Assembly: GCF_000340965.1 (NCBI RefSeq)
Contig: NZ_ANAY01000010.1
Coordinates: forward strand, 62,001 to 126,000
Length of the DNA: 64,000 nucleotides
Source of the DNA: Nocardiopsis kunsanensis DSM 44524
GTDB taxonomy: Bacteria; Actinomycetota; Actinomycetes; Streptosporangiales; Streptosporangiaceae
Direction of reading: 5' to 3'
Shown: one piece after another, positions 51,615 to 59,829 of the stretch
Layout of the letters: the number at the start of each line of letters is the position of its first letter
How positions within the stretch are numbered: the first letter of the stretch is position 1
Translations under genes and position numbers: made by a program
Notes under the pieces: model-generated
Told to the model about the DNA's origin: nothing
Seen by the model: the letters and a program-made list of their open reading frames with translations, nothing else
Database searches by the model: none

Positions 51615-52385
51615 TCAGGTGTGGTCGGGGCGTTGGGGCGGGGTGTTGAGGCTGTAGCCGGGGCGGGGGCGTTGGGGCATGCGGAAGAAGATCATGGGGT
51701 TGGTGTTGCTGGTGCGGATGGGTTCGTTCAGGCCCAGTTCGGTTCTGAGGTCGATGAGGTGTTGGTGGGCGCGGGGTGCGCGGGCGGCTGAGGCGGTGAA
51801 GTAGTTGGTGGTGTTGTTGGTGAGCCATTTGAGGACGACGGCGCCTTCGGTGAAGGGCAGTGCGTAGCGCTGGTGGAAGACGTCGTGGACGCTGATGGGG
51901 ATGTGGGGGTCGAGCAGGGGCAGGAGGTGGTTGATGTACCAGCGGGCGAACCAGCCGTTGTGGGCGGCGTCGAGGAAGAGGTAGTCGGTGTGGGTGGGGA
52001 TGTGGGCGATCTTGGCTCGTACGTCGCCCTTGGTGAAGGTCCAGCGGTCGTGGGCGAGGTCGTCGGGCACGTGGTGGGGGGCGTGGTCGACGATGTCGAA
52101 GGAGTGGAGGTGGCCGGTGCCGTTGTGGGACAGGGCGGTGAGGATCCAGGTGGTGGACCAGCCGTAGTAGGTGCCGATCTCGACGACGTTCTGGGGTTGG
52201 TGCTGGCGTAGGAGCAGGTAGGTGATCTCTGCTTCGATGTCGTCGAGTTGGGGGGTCATGGTGGGGTCGGCGGCCAGGTGGTGGGCGCGCATGTGTTCGC
52301 GTGCTCGGGCGAGGTCGTCGCGGTGGGTGCGGTAGAGGGTGCTGATGTGGTCGAGGGTGATGGTGGGGGCTGGGGCGGTGGTCAT
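51615..52385 (-). CDS. Class I SAM-dependent methyltransferase
   Basis: A 256-residue protein of the Methyltransf_24 (O-methyltransferase/CmcI-like) type. The SAM-binding motif I is NVVEIGTYYGWSTTWILTAL, followed by HLHSFDIVDHAP and the DYLFLDAAHNGWFARWYINHLLPLL loop with an acidic metal-site motif, then ISVHDVF. Ends in a Pro/Arg tail. The start ATG 52385 follows AAAGG. Codons end mainly in C or A and the protein is rich in His and Thr, as is usual for minus-strand genes right of dif. Substrate unknown. Confidence 0.8.
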   Translation of the reverse strand: MTTAPAPTITLDHISTLYRTHRDDLARAREHMRAHHLAADPTMTPQLDDIEAEITYLLLRQHQPQNVVEIGTYYGWSTTWILTALSHNGTGHLHSFDIVDHAPHHVPDDLAHDRWTFTKGDVRAKIAHIPTHTDYLFLDAAHNGWFARWYINHLLPLLDPHIPISVHDVFHQRYALPFTEGAVVLKWLTNNTTNYFTASAARAPRAHQHLIDLRTELGLNEPIRTSNTNPMIFFRMPQRPRPGYSLNTPPQRPDHT

Positions 52386-52586
52386 GGTGGCCTTTCGTGG
52401 TCGGGGTGTGCGTAAACGTGTGCTGAAGGTAGCAGTGTGGTTGCTTTTTGTGGTGGCGTTGGTGGGGTGTGTCGTGGTAGCGGCTCGGGGACGGGTGTTG
52501 GTGGGGTGATGGGATGTTGTGTGTGGGGGTGAGGGGCGCGTGGGGGGTGGTGTGCTCTTAGGCTTGTGCGGGTGAGCAGGAGTCGG

Positions 52587-54095
52587 ATGCCGCACCAGGA
52601 TGCGGCCAACAGTGCAGGGGCGGGTCTGGCGCACAGTCTGCGCCGTCGCCACATGGCCTTGATCGCTATCGGGGGTTCGGTGGGTGCCGGGCTCTTCATC
52701 GGGTCGGGGGCGGTGATCCAGACCGCGGGGCCGGCGGCGGTGGTGTCCTACGTGTTGGCGGGGGCGCTGGTTTTCTTCACCTTGCGGGCGTTGGGTGAGA
52801 TGGTGGTGGCTGTTCCCACCGGGGGGTCTTTCTCCGACCATGCCCGGTTGGCGTTCGGGCCGCGGGGTGGTTTCGCCATCGGGTGGTTGTACTGGTGGAT
52901 GTATGCGGTGCTGGTGGCGGCCGAGTCGACGGCGGGGGCGGCGATCCTGGCGCAGTGGGTGGCGTTGCCGGGGTGGGCGCTGGCTCTGTTGGTGCTGGTG
53001 TCGATGACGGTGGCCAACTTGATCTCGGTGCGGGTGTTTGCTGAGACCGAGTCGTTCTTCTCCCTGGTCAAGGTCGCTACGATCGTGGCGTTCCTGGTGG
53101 TGGGTGTGTTGTGGTCGCTGGGGTTGTGGACGGGTTCGGATGCGCCGGGTGTGTCCAATCTGTTTGCTCAGGGCGGGTTCGTGCCCCAGGGGTGGGTGGC
53201 GGTCCTGGCGGCGACCGTGGTCGTGCTGTTTTCTTTCGGTGGCGTGGAGATCATCACTGTTGCTGCCGGGGAGAGTGCTGAGCCCGAGCGGGGTGTGGCT
53301 TCGGCGGTGACCAACGTGTTGTGGCGGATCGGGTTGTTCTATGTGGCCTCGATCCTGGTCGTGGTGATGGTGCTGCCCTGGCAGAGTGTGGATCCGGGGT
53401 ACAGTCCTTTCGTTGCGGTGATGGACCGGGTGGGGATCCCGGGTGCGGCGCTGATCATGGAGATCGTGGTCTTCATTGCGGTGCTGAGTGTGTTGAATGC
53501 GGCGATGTACACCTCGTCGCGGATGTTGTTCATGCTCACGCGTCAGGGGGATGCTCCGCGGGTGTTGAGTGGTACCAACCGTCGTGGTGTGCCGGTGCGG
53601 GCGATTTTGCTGGGCACTGTGGTGGGGTATGTGGCCGTGGTGGTGGAGTATGTGTTCCCCGATCAGGTTTTTCCGTTCCTGGTGTCCTCGATCGGTGCGA
53701 TTCTACTGGTGTTGTTCATCACCATTTGTGCGTCTCAGTTGGTGTTGGGGGCGCGGGTGCGCCGGTTGCAGCCGCACCGGTTGACGTTGCGGATGTGGGC
53801 GTTTCCGTATCTGACGTGGGTGGTGTTGGCCGGGCTGGTGACCATTGGTGTGTCGATGGCTTTCCTGCCGGATCAGCGTCAGGCGTTGTGGGCGACGTTG
53901 GGGTCGGTGGCTGTGGTTCTGGTGGCTTATGAGCTGCGGCGTCGTCTGGGGGCGGGCGAGCCCAGTGCGGTGGCGTTGGCGGTGCCTGGGCGGGCCAGTA
54001 CTGATGTGTTGCGCCTGGGGGCCGACCCTGAGGAGGCCCGTCGGCAGGATCGGCAGGCGGGTGAGGCCGAGCAGGGCGGTGCGGGCTCGGGGTGA
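52587..54095 (+). CDS. Amino-acid permease (AAT family, GabP-like)
   Basis: A 502-residue APC-superfamily permease with 12 hydrophobic helices. RRRHMALIAIGGSVGAGLFIGSGAVIQTAGPAAVVSYVLAG is the first-helix signature, and GEMVVAVPTGGSFSDHARLAFGP follows. FGGVEIITVAAGESAEPERGVASA marks the middle. It probably imports GABA or another amino acid by proton symport. ATG 52587 has AGGAG 4 nt upstream. A GTG at 52572 lies 7 nt after a TAGGCT -10 box and would be a leaderless alternative. Confidence 0.87.
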   Translation: MPHQDAANSAGAGLAHSLRRRHMALIAIGGSVGAGLFIGSGAVIQTAGPAAVVSYVLAGALVFFTLRALGEMVVAVPTGGSFSDHARLAFGPRGGFAIGWLYWWMYAVLVAAESTAGAAILAQWVALPGWALALLVLVSMTVANLISVRVFAETESFFSLVKVATIVAFLVVGVLWSLGLWTGSDAPGVSNLFAQGGFVPQGWVAVLAATVVVLFSFGGVEIITVAAGESAEPERGVASAVTNVLWRIGLFYVASILVVVMVLPWQSVDPGYSPFVAVMDRVGIPGAALIMEIVVFIAVLSVLNAAMYTSSRMLFMLTRQGDAPRVLSGTNRRGVPVRAILLGTVVGYVAVVVEYVFPDQVFPFLVSSIGAILLVLFITICASQLVLGARVRRLQPHRLTLRMWAFPYLTWVVLAGLVTIGVSMAFLPDQRQALWATLGSVAVVLVAYELRRRLGAGEPSAVALAVPGRASTDVLRLGADPEEARRQDRQAGEAEQGGAGSG

Positions 54096-54147
54096 GCGTG
54101 TTTGTGCAGCGGGGGTGTCCGGTGGGCGCCCCCGTTTTTGTGGCGGG

Positions 54148-54552
54148 TTATGGAGGGGTGTCGAAGAGGGTGAGGTAGTTGCTTGCTTCGAGCAGGTGGG
54201 CGTTCTCGCGGGCGGTGGGGGTTCCGGTGTCGGGGTCGGCGCCGTGGTGGGTGAGCAGGGCCACGATGGTGCTTCGGCCTTGGAAGACGGCGCTGGAGAG
54301 GGGGGAGTGGCCGTGGTCGTTGAGGCGGTCCAGGTCGGCGCCGTGGGTGATGAGGGTGGCGACGGTGTCGGGGTGGCCGTGGTGGGCGGCGAGCATGAGC
54401 AGGGTGTTGCCCTGGTCGTTGGTGAGGTTGACCGGGAGGCCGGCGCGTAGGTGGGCGTCCAGGGTCTGGGTCTGGCCTTGGCGTGCGTGGTCGAACATGC
54501 GGGTGGCCAGTTCGGCGATGTGGGGGGTGTGGTCGGGTTGTTGGTTGCTCAC
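54148..54552 (-). CDS. Ankyrin-repeat protein
   Basis: A 134-residue soluble protein with about three ankyrin repeats: LDAHLRAGLPVNLTNDQGNTLLMLAAHHGH, TLITHGADLDRLNDHGHSPLSSAVFQGR and LLTHHGADPDTGTP. Such small proteins act as protein-interaction scaffolds; in some bacteria a similar protein accompanies catalase. The GTG at 54552 has no ribosome site. TAGGCT (54565-54560 on the minus strand) lies 7 nt upstream, so the mRNA is probably leaderless. A G12 tract occupies the -35 position. Confidence 0.85.
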   Translation of the reverse strand: MSNQQPDHTPHIAELATRMFDHARQGQTQTLDAHLRAGLPVNLTNDQGNTLLMLAAHHGHPDTVATLITHGADLDRLNDHGHSPLSSAVFQGRSTIVALLTHHGADPDTGTPTARENAHLLEASNYLTLFDTPP

Positions 54553-54559
54553 GGGGGTG

Positions 54560-54593
54560 AGCCTAGCGGGGGTGTTGTGGCGGGGGGGGGGGG
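54560..54593 (-). promoter_or_regulatory. Ankyrin gene promoter with a 12-G homopolymer at -35
   Basis: The -10 TAGGCT (complement of 54560-54565) is separated by 16 bp from a run of 12 G on the plus strand (54582-54593), which takes the place of a -35 box. Length change of such a run would change promoter geometry. Confidence 0.5.
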
Positions 54594-54678
54594 TTCGGGG
54601 TTGGCTGTTCTGCGGCGTGTGGTGTTCTGCTCGCTTTTGTCGTTAGGGTTCTGCGCAACCCCTGAGAGGAGCTCCCCC

Positions 54679-55164
54679 GTGCGACATGTTGTCGGCTTCT
54701 TGTCCGGTTTGCTGTTGGGTCCGTTGTTGGTCCTGATTGCCGGCTGGGCGTTCTCGCATGTGAGGAATCTGCATGCTGGCGGCGGTTCCGTGTTGGCCGG
54801 GTCCGGGCCGTTGGCTCTGGCCGGGTTGGCGGCTGCCGGTCTGATCTTGGCGCTGGTGGCTGTGCCGTCCCGTTTGACGCCCATGGTGGCCTTCGGTGCT
54901 GCTTTGACCATGGGTGGGGCCAGTGCTGTGGCGGTGGTGCGGATGCATCTGCTGGAGCGTCTGCCGATGGTGCCTGGTGCCGAGGGCGCGATGGTGCTGT
55001 TGCCGCTGGGTGTGTTCGTGCCCGTGGTGGTGGTGTTGTTGGCGCCGTTGTTCGTGGGCACGCGGTGGACGGGCCGGGAGAAGGGCGAGGTCGGTGAGGA
55101 GGAGTATTTCGAGGGTCTGTATGAGCAGGATTCCTCGCAGCTGGGGCCCAAGCACCGGTATTGA
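54679..55164 (+). CDS. Small integral membrane protein
   Basis: A 161-residue protein with four hydrophobic helices (about 5-25, 42-62, 66-90 and 105-128) and an acidic cytoplasmic tail (EKGEVGEEEYFEGLYEQDSSQ). I do not recognise the family. GTG 54679 has GAGAGGAG 7 nt upstream. Codon use fits the strand. It is transcribed away from the ankyrin gene, with 126 bp between the starts. Confidence 0.7.
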   Translation: MRHVVGFLSGLLLGPLLVLIAGWAFSHVRNLHAGGGSVLAGSGPLALAGLAAAGLILALVAVPSRLTPMVAFGAALTMGGASAVAVVRMHLLERLPMVPGAEGAMVLLPLGVFVPVVVVLLAPLFVGTRWTGREKGEVGEEEYFEGLYEQDSSQLGPKHRY

Positions 55165-55228
55165 CGGTGGGGTCCGGTCGGGCCCGGGCCTGGTCCCTCT
55201 CGGGGGCGGGGTCCGGGCCCGTGGTGTG

Positions 55229-56500
55229 TCAGTGCCGCCAGGTAGGGCCCCAGGAGTGGCTGCGGGAGACTTCCGGGGGTAGGGGCGGCAGGCCCAGGGC
55301 GGGGTGGGCGCGGCGCCGGCCGGGTTCGGTCGGCTGGGGTGCGGGCTCGTCCTGGGGTGCGTGGTCCGTCTGCGGTTGGGGGGCTGTTTCCGGTGCGGGT
55401 GTGGTGACGGGCAGGGGGGTGTGCTCGGGCTGGTCCTGGTGGGGCGGGTCCGTTTCGGCCGGGGTGGTGTGTTTCCACCACAGGTCGGCTTCGGTGGGGT
55501 CCAGTTCGCTGTCCACGATCAGCCAGCCGTGGACGTGGGGGTGGCGGCGTCCGGCGTTCCAGGAGCGCGGGGAGGGCTGGGGGTCCAGGACCAGGAGGCG
55601 TTCGCCTTCGACGGTGGGGATCTCGGCGGGTACGCCTTCGTTCCAGACGCGGGTGCCGTCGTGGGCGATCAGGTTCCACCAGCCCCACACGGTGGGGGCG
55701 TCGGGGTCGGTGGGGCCGTCGCGGAAGGAGGTGACCCAGCGGGGATCGGGTTCTGGTCCGTTGAGGCCTTGGCCTTGTTCGCCGAGGAGGGCGTCGGCGA
55801 GCAGGGTGTGGAGTTGGAAGTTGTCGCCGATGCCGTCGAAGAGGATGCGGAAGGCGCGGCCGGTGGTCCGGTGCAGGACCAGGGCGGAGGTGGCTTCGCT
55901 CATGCGCAGGAGTGCGCGGATGTCGTCGAAGTCGGTCAGGTGGGGGCTGAGTTGGTTGGCCAGGGCCATGAGGTTGGCGTGGAGGGCGGGGTCGCGGCGG
56001 ATGTGGGCGCGGACGCCGGGTTCGCTGAGCATGGTGCGTGCGGCCAGGGTGTGGCGGCCCAGGGTCCACCAGCTCATGGTGGCGGTGGGGGCGGTGTGGG
56101 GGCCCAGGTGGGTGGCGACGCGGGTTTCGGCGTCGGCGGTGGTGTGGTCGGGGGCGGGTGGGGTGCCGCCGCCGGTGTGGTTCCAGGCGTGGAGGAAGGT
56201 GAGGGCGTCTTGGCCGACGGTGTGCAGGAGGTGGAGGATGTGGGGGCCGGTGGGGCCGGGGTCGGTGCCGAGTTCGACGAGGGCGCCTGCCAGGACGGTC
56301 AGGTCGGCGGTGATGCCGGGGGCCAGGTGTGTGGTGTGGAGCAGGGTGGTGAGGGCTTCGAGGGCGAGTTCGCGTTCGTGGGTGGGGACGTGGGTGGCTT
56401 GGGTGTGGACGTGGTGGACGGCGTTGGGGAAGGTGTGGGGGTCTGCTGCTACTGAGGCGTCGATGAGTTGTTGGAATGCGGTGCGGAATTGTTCAACCAT
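55229..56500 (-). CDS. Unrecognised 423-residue protein
   Basis: This is a soluble protein that I cannot place in a family. The N-terminal 220 residues look all-helical (EQFRTAFQQLIDASVAADPHTF onward). The middle contains WGWWNLIAHDGTRVWNEGVPAEIP and ERLLVLDPQPSPRSWNAGRRHPHVHGWLIVDSELDPTEADLWWKH, which looks like a beta-rich domain. A Pro/Thr/Glu-rich disordered tail ends it. ATG 56500 has AAAGGGGA 9 nt upstream, and an AT-rich TTAGTAAG promoter-like patch precedes it. Composition (His, Thr, Pro) follows the strand bias. Confidence 0.65.
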   Translation of the reverse strand: MVEQFRTAFQQLIDASVAADPHTFPNAVHHVHTQATHVPTHERELALEALTTLLHTTHLAPGITADLTVLAGALVELGTDPGPTGPHILHLLHTVGQDALTFLHAWNHTGGGTPPAPDHTTADAETRVATHLGPHTAPTATMSWWTLGRHTLAARTMLSEPGVRAHIRRDPALHANLMALANQLSPHLTDFDDIRALLRMSEATSALVLHRTTGRAFRILFDGIGDNFQLHTLLADALLGEQGQGLNGPEPDPRWVTSFRDGPTDPDAPTVWGWWNLIAHDGTRVWNEGVPAEIPTVEGERLLVLDPQPSPRSWNAGRRHPHVHGWLIVDSELDPTEADLWWKHTTPAETDPPHQDQPEHTPLPVTTPAPETAPQPQTDHAPQDEPAPQPTEPGRRRAHPALGLPPLPPEVSRSHSWGPTWRH

Positions 56501-56579
56501 GCGTCCGTCCCCTTTCTCCCCTTACTAACTTAATGTGTCGCTGGGGTGGGTTCGCACGGTCTGGTGGCGTTGCTGGTAG

Positions 56580-57800
56580 TTACAGGCCTAGGCGGGTGAC
56601 GGCGTTGTCGTCGAGGGGGTCGGCGGTGCGGATGTAGTCGTGGACGGTGCGGGGGTTGGTCCAGCGTCCTTGGCGCATGATTTCGCGGTCGCCTGCTCCG
56701 CCGAGGGCGGCTTGGGTGGCGAAGCCGGCGCGTAGGGAGTGGCCGCCGAAGTCGGCGGGGTCCAGGCCGGCGCGGGCGGCGTAGCGTTTGACGAGTTCGG
56801 TGACGGCGCGGCCGGACATGGGGCGGGTGCCGATGCGGCCGTGGCGGTCGACGGTGGGCAGCAGGGGTGCGCTGGGTGGGAGTTGGGGTGGGTGGGTGAG
56901 CAGGGTGTGGCAGTGGTGGTGGGTGGGTGGGGGTGTGGGGGTGGTGTGTTGGAGGTGGGTGCGCAGGCTGTGGTGGCCGTGGGTGTGGTGGTGGGCGAGT
57001 AGGTGGGTCCAGTCGGTGTAGGCGCACAGGCAGCAGGTGTGGGGGTGGCGGCCGCGTGGGAGGGCGATCTGGTGGCCGCGTTGTCCTTCTTGGTCGGTTT
57101 TGGTGGCGCCCAGTTCGATGGTGAGGGTGGGGTGGCCGGTGGTGGGGTCGGTGCGCAGGTCCACGTCGGCCAGGTCCAGGGCGGCCAGTTCGCTGCGGCG
57201 TAGGGCGCCGGCGAAGCCGGTGAGCAGGAGCAGGGCGTCGCGTCGGCGGGCCACTCCCCCGGGCCAGCCGTCGTCGGGGCGTTGGGTGAGCAGGTGTTCC
57301 AGGGTGGTCAGCAGGAGGGGGTTCTTGCGTTGGGGGCGGGTGCGGCGGGTGCGGCGGATGCCGCGCAGGGTGGTGCGGACGACGTCGGTGCGGGTGGGTG
57401 AGGGCAGGCCGTGGGCGGCGTGGACGGCGGCGATGGCGGCGGCGCGTCGTTGGAGGGTGGAGGTGGCCAGGGCCCAGGTGCCGGTGGTGGTGCGGGTGTG
57501 GGCGCAGGCGGCGAGGTAGACGGCGACGTCGACGGCCTCGGCGGGCAGGCTTTGGCGGTGTTCGGCCAGGCACCAGGTGGTGAAGTGGCTCCAGTCGGTG
57601 CGGTAGGCGCGCAGGGTGTTGGGTGATTGGGCTTGGGTGAGGTAGTGGCCCAGGATGTGGGCTTGTTCGGTGTCGAAGCGTTCGCGGACGTCTTGGAGGG
57701 CTTGGGGGTCGACCAGGACGCTGTGGGTGGCGCGGTTCAGGCGTTGGGCCACGGGTGCGGGCAGGACTTGGTCGTGGCTGTCGTCGTGGGGTGGGTGCAT
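56580..57800 (-). CDS. Tyrosine recombinase with a His-rich insertion
   Basis: A 406-residue site-specific recombinase. The N-terminal core-binding domain includes SPNTLRAYRTDWSHFTTWCLAEH. Catalytic motifs: Arg in FAGALRRSELAAL, Lys in LGATKTDQEGQRG, GGHSLRAGFATQAAL with His and Arg, Trp in RQGRWTNPRTV at the position often His (Trp also in Cre), and Tyr in HDYIRTADPL. Between the Lys hairpin and the HxxR motif lies an insertion of about 45 residues crowded with His (HHHTHGHH and HHHCH), next to a CCLC motif. No flanking attachment site or phage genes are seen. Confidence 0.8.
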   Translation of the reverse strand: MHPPHDDSHDQVLPAPVAQRLNRATHSVLVDPQALQDVRERFDTEQAHILGHYLTQAQSPNTLRAYRTDWSHFTTWCLAEHRQSLPAEAVDVAVYLAACAHTRTTTGTWALATSTLQRRAAAIAAVHAAHGLPSPTRTDVVRTTLRGIRRTRRTRPQRKNPLLLTTLEHLLTQRPDDGWPGGVARRRDALLLLTGFAGALRRSELAALDLADVDLRTDPTTGHPTLTIELGATKTDQEGQRGHQIALPRGRHPHTCCLCAYTDWTHLLAHHHTHGHHSLRTHLQHTTPTPPPTHHHCHTLLTHPPQLPPSAPLLPTVDRHGRIGTRPMSGRAVTELVKRYAARAGLDPADFGGHSLRAGFATQAALGGAGDREIMRQGRWTNPRTVHDYIRTADPLDDNAVTRLGL

Positions 57801-57816
57801 GGTGGTTTTTCGCTGT

Positions 57817-58305
57817 TCAGGGGCCGCTGAAGTGGGTGGTCAGGGCGTGCCAGAGTTCTGTGGGCGGCATGAGCAGGAACAGGGGTAGGGCGGTTGCGGT
57901 CAGGGCGGCGGCGAAGCCGAAGAAGGCGATCTTGCGGCGTAGGAGGGCGGCCAGGAGGGTGGCGAGCAGGGGGACGGCCAGGGCCAGGGCCAGGAGCCAG
58001 ATCAGGGCGGTGCCCAGGGCGTTGATGTGGTCGCCGGGCAGGGGGGTGCTGGGGTCGGCTCGGGTGTGGGCGAGGGTGTCCTGCAGGTCCATGAAGGTGA
58101 ACAGCAGGTGTGCCAGGGCCAGGGGGGTGCCCAGGGCCCACAGCAGGGCCAGGCCGGTCCACAGGGCGGTGATGCGCCGGTCGGGTGGGTCGGGTATGAC
58201 CACGGGTGCGCGGCCGGGGCGGCGGGTGGGGGCCGTTTCGGTGGTGGTGTCGTGGCCTGGTGTGGGCGGGTGGTGCTTGGGGCGTTTGTGTTTCTTGGGT
58301 GACAC
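57817..58305 (-). CDS. Small membrane protein
   Basis: A 162-residue protein with a basic, His/Pro-rich N-terminus (MSPKKHKRPKHHPPTP) and about four hydrophobic helices. No family recognised. GTG 58305 lies 7 nt after a TAAGCT -10 box (58318-58313) with no ribosome site, so the gene may have a leaderless promoter that overlaps the stop codon of its upstream neighbour. It is 16 bp before the recombinase gene on the same strand. Confidence 0.65.
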   Translation of the reverse strand: MSPKKHKRPKHHPPTPGHDTTTETAPTRRPGRAPVVIPDPPDRRITALWTGLALLWALGTPLALAHLLFTFMDLQDTLAHTRADPSTPLPGDHINALGTALIWLLALALAVPLLATLLAALLRRKIAFFGFAAALTATALPLFLLMPPTELWHALTTHFSGP

Positions 58306-58315
58306 GCCGTGGAGC

Positions 58316-58639
58316 TTACCCGCCCAGGGAGAACAGGTGGATGGCCGACACGAACACCAGGGGCCAGGCCAGGAGGGTCAGGCACCACAGGGCGGCTCTG
58401 CGGTCGTCGGCGACGGTGGCGACGGCGGCGCCGAGGAAGGGTAGGCCGACGGCGGCGCCGAAGGCGATGGTGAACCATTCGGCGGCTGAGCCGGCGTGGG
58501 CGGTGGCTTGCAGGCCCCTGAGGTAGCCGGCGGGTCCCAGGGTCAGGGCCAGGGCGGCCAGGATGGTCAGGACGATGCGGATTCCGGTGGGGTGGCGGGT
58601 GTTGTGGCCACCGCCGGTGGTGGAGGGACGGTCAGACAC
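58316..58639 (-). CDS. Small membrane protein
   Basis: A 107-residue protein with three hydrophobic helices: one after GIRIVLTILAALALTLGPAGY, one around FTIAFGAAVGLPFLGAAVATV and one LWCLTLLAWPLVFVSAIHLF. Function unknown. GTG 58639 is inferred; upstream frame extension is low-complexity. It lies 10 bp upstream of the other small membrane protein, so the two may be co-transcribed and act together. Confidence 0.6.
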   Translation of the reverse strand: MSDRPSTTGGGHNTRHPTGIRIVLTILAALALTLGPAGYLRGLQATAHAGSAAEWFTIAFGAAVGLPFLGAAVATVADDRRAALWCLTLLAWPLVFVSAIHLFSLGG

Positions 58640-58851
58640 GGGGGCCGTGGTGCCTTTCGGGTTCTGCGGCGCGGGCCATGGCGGTCGGGCTGGTGCGGGT
58701 GCCTTCGGCGGGTGGGGCGCTGGTGGGTGCCCTGCTGCTGGTGGGGCAGGTTGTGGCGCCTTGTGTGACCAACGTACTCCACGTGGGTCGGTGCCCGGAA
58801 CGGCCTGGGGGTGGGGCTTTTTCGGGTGGTGTGGGTGGTGTGGGTGCGGGG

Positions 58852-59514
58852 TTATTCGAGTACGTGCCATTGGACGGTGCCGACGCCGGATCCGGTGCCG
58901 ATGACTTGGTCGAAGGCGGCGGTGGACAGGTCCAGGCAGCGGCCGTCGATGTAGGGGCCGCGGTCGTTGATGCGTACGGTCGCGGAGCGGCCGTCGGTGG
59001 GGTTGGTGACTTCGACCATGGTGTCGAAGGGCAGGGTTTTGTGGGCGGCGGTCATGGCGTAGGTGTCGAAGGTTTCGCCGTTGGCGGTGGTGGAGCCGTG
59101 GAAGCCGTCGCCGTAGAAGGAGGCTTGGCAGGTGCCGCTTTCTCCGGTGGGTCGGCCGCTGGTCTGGTCGGTGTCGGTGGGTTGGGGGGTCTCGGGTTCG
59201 GGTTCTTGGGTCACGGTTGGGCCTTGGGCGGAGGTGGTGGGGGGTTCGTGGGGGGGGGGGTGGTCGGTGTCGGGTTCGGTGCCGGTGTCGGTGTGGAGGG
59301 GGTTGGTGGTGGCCGGGGGGATGGTTGCGGCTTGGGTGGTGTGTTCGGGTGGGGTTCTGGTGGTGATGACGGCGGCGGTGGCGGTGCCTGCGATCAGGAG
59401 TGCGGCGCCGGTGGCCGAGGCTGTGAGTAGGGCGCGTTTCTTGCGGCGGCGGGTTGCGGCTCGGCGGGGGCCGGGTGTGGTGGGTCGGGTGTGGTCGGTG
59501 TGGTGTGTGTCCAT
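58852..59514 (-). CDS. RlpA-like secreted double-psi beta-barrel protein
   Basis: A 220-residue protein with a basic N-terminus (AATRRRKKRALLTASATG) and a hydrophobic segment (about 30-48) serving as signal or anchor. A long Thr/Pro/Glu linker follows, then a C-terminal RlpA-like domain: QASFYGDGFHGSTTANGETFDTYAMTAAHKTLPFDTMVEVTN and VRINDRGPYIDGRCLDLSTAAFDQVIG. The Asp of DRGPY is the conserved active-site-like residue. Such proteins bind or cleave peptidoglycan glycan strands. ATG 59514 follows GAGGA. A GTAAC direct repeat upstream may be an MtrA site. Confidence 0.85.
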   Translation of the reverse strand: MDTHHTDHTRPTTPGPRRAATRRRKKRALLTASATGAALLIAGTATAAVITTRTPPEHTTQAATIPPATTNPLHTDTGTEPDTDHPPPHEPPTTSAQGPTVTQEPEPETPQPTDTDQTSGRPTGESGTCQASFYGDGFHGSTTANGETFDTYAMTAAHKTLPFDTMVEVTNPTDGRSATVRINDRGPYIDGRCLDLSTAAFDQVIGTGSGVGTVQWHVLE

Positions 59515-59647
59515 CGGGTTGTCCTCGGAAGGGGAACAGGGTGTGTGGGTGGCCCTGAGGGCGGTGCGTTCGTGGGTTGTTTGTCCTGTTGGTGTGGTTG
59601 TGCGGCAGGTGGGGCCGGGGCCGTGAGGGGGGTGGGTCCGGGCGTTG

Positions 59648-59672
59648 AGCCTATGGGTAACGCGGGGGTAAC
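59648..59672 (-). promoter_or_regulatory. RlpA-like gene promoter with GTAAC direct repeat (possible MtrA box)
   Basis: A TAGGCT -10 (minus strand, complement of 59648-59653) is preceded by two direct GTAAC copies (59657-59661 and 59668-59672 on the plus strand) with 11-bp periodicity, as OmpR-family regulators such as MtrA use. The start codon is about 130 bp downstream, so a sizeable leader is transcribed. Confidence 0.45.
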
Positions 59673-59806
59673 GGTAGCTGGAGGGCGGGGGTTGTGGAAC
59701 TTCTCACGGGCTCTTGCGGATGGGGGTGGTGGGGTGTGTGGCCTGGGAAAACGCTGGGGCAGACCGGGGCTTGGGCGGGGTGGGGGGTGTGCTCCTCCCC
59801 CGCTTC

Positions 59807-59822
59807 TACTGGCCAGTAACAT
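59807..59822 (+). promoter_or_regulatory. Palindromic operator overlapping the thioesterase -10 box
   Basis: The perfect 12-bp palindrome TACTGGCCAGTA (59807-59818) overlaps TAACAT (59817-59822), a -10 box 7 nt before the ATG at 59830. A TetR-like repressor site is inferred. Confidence 0.55.
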
Positions 59823-59829
59823 GCGGGGT

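Noticed and set aside
59515..59640. c-di-AMP (ydaO-type) riboswitch in the leader of the RlpA-like gene
   Set aside because: Such riboswitches precede related wall hydrolases, but this leader is short and lacks recognisable conserved motifs.
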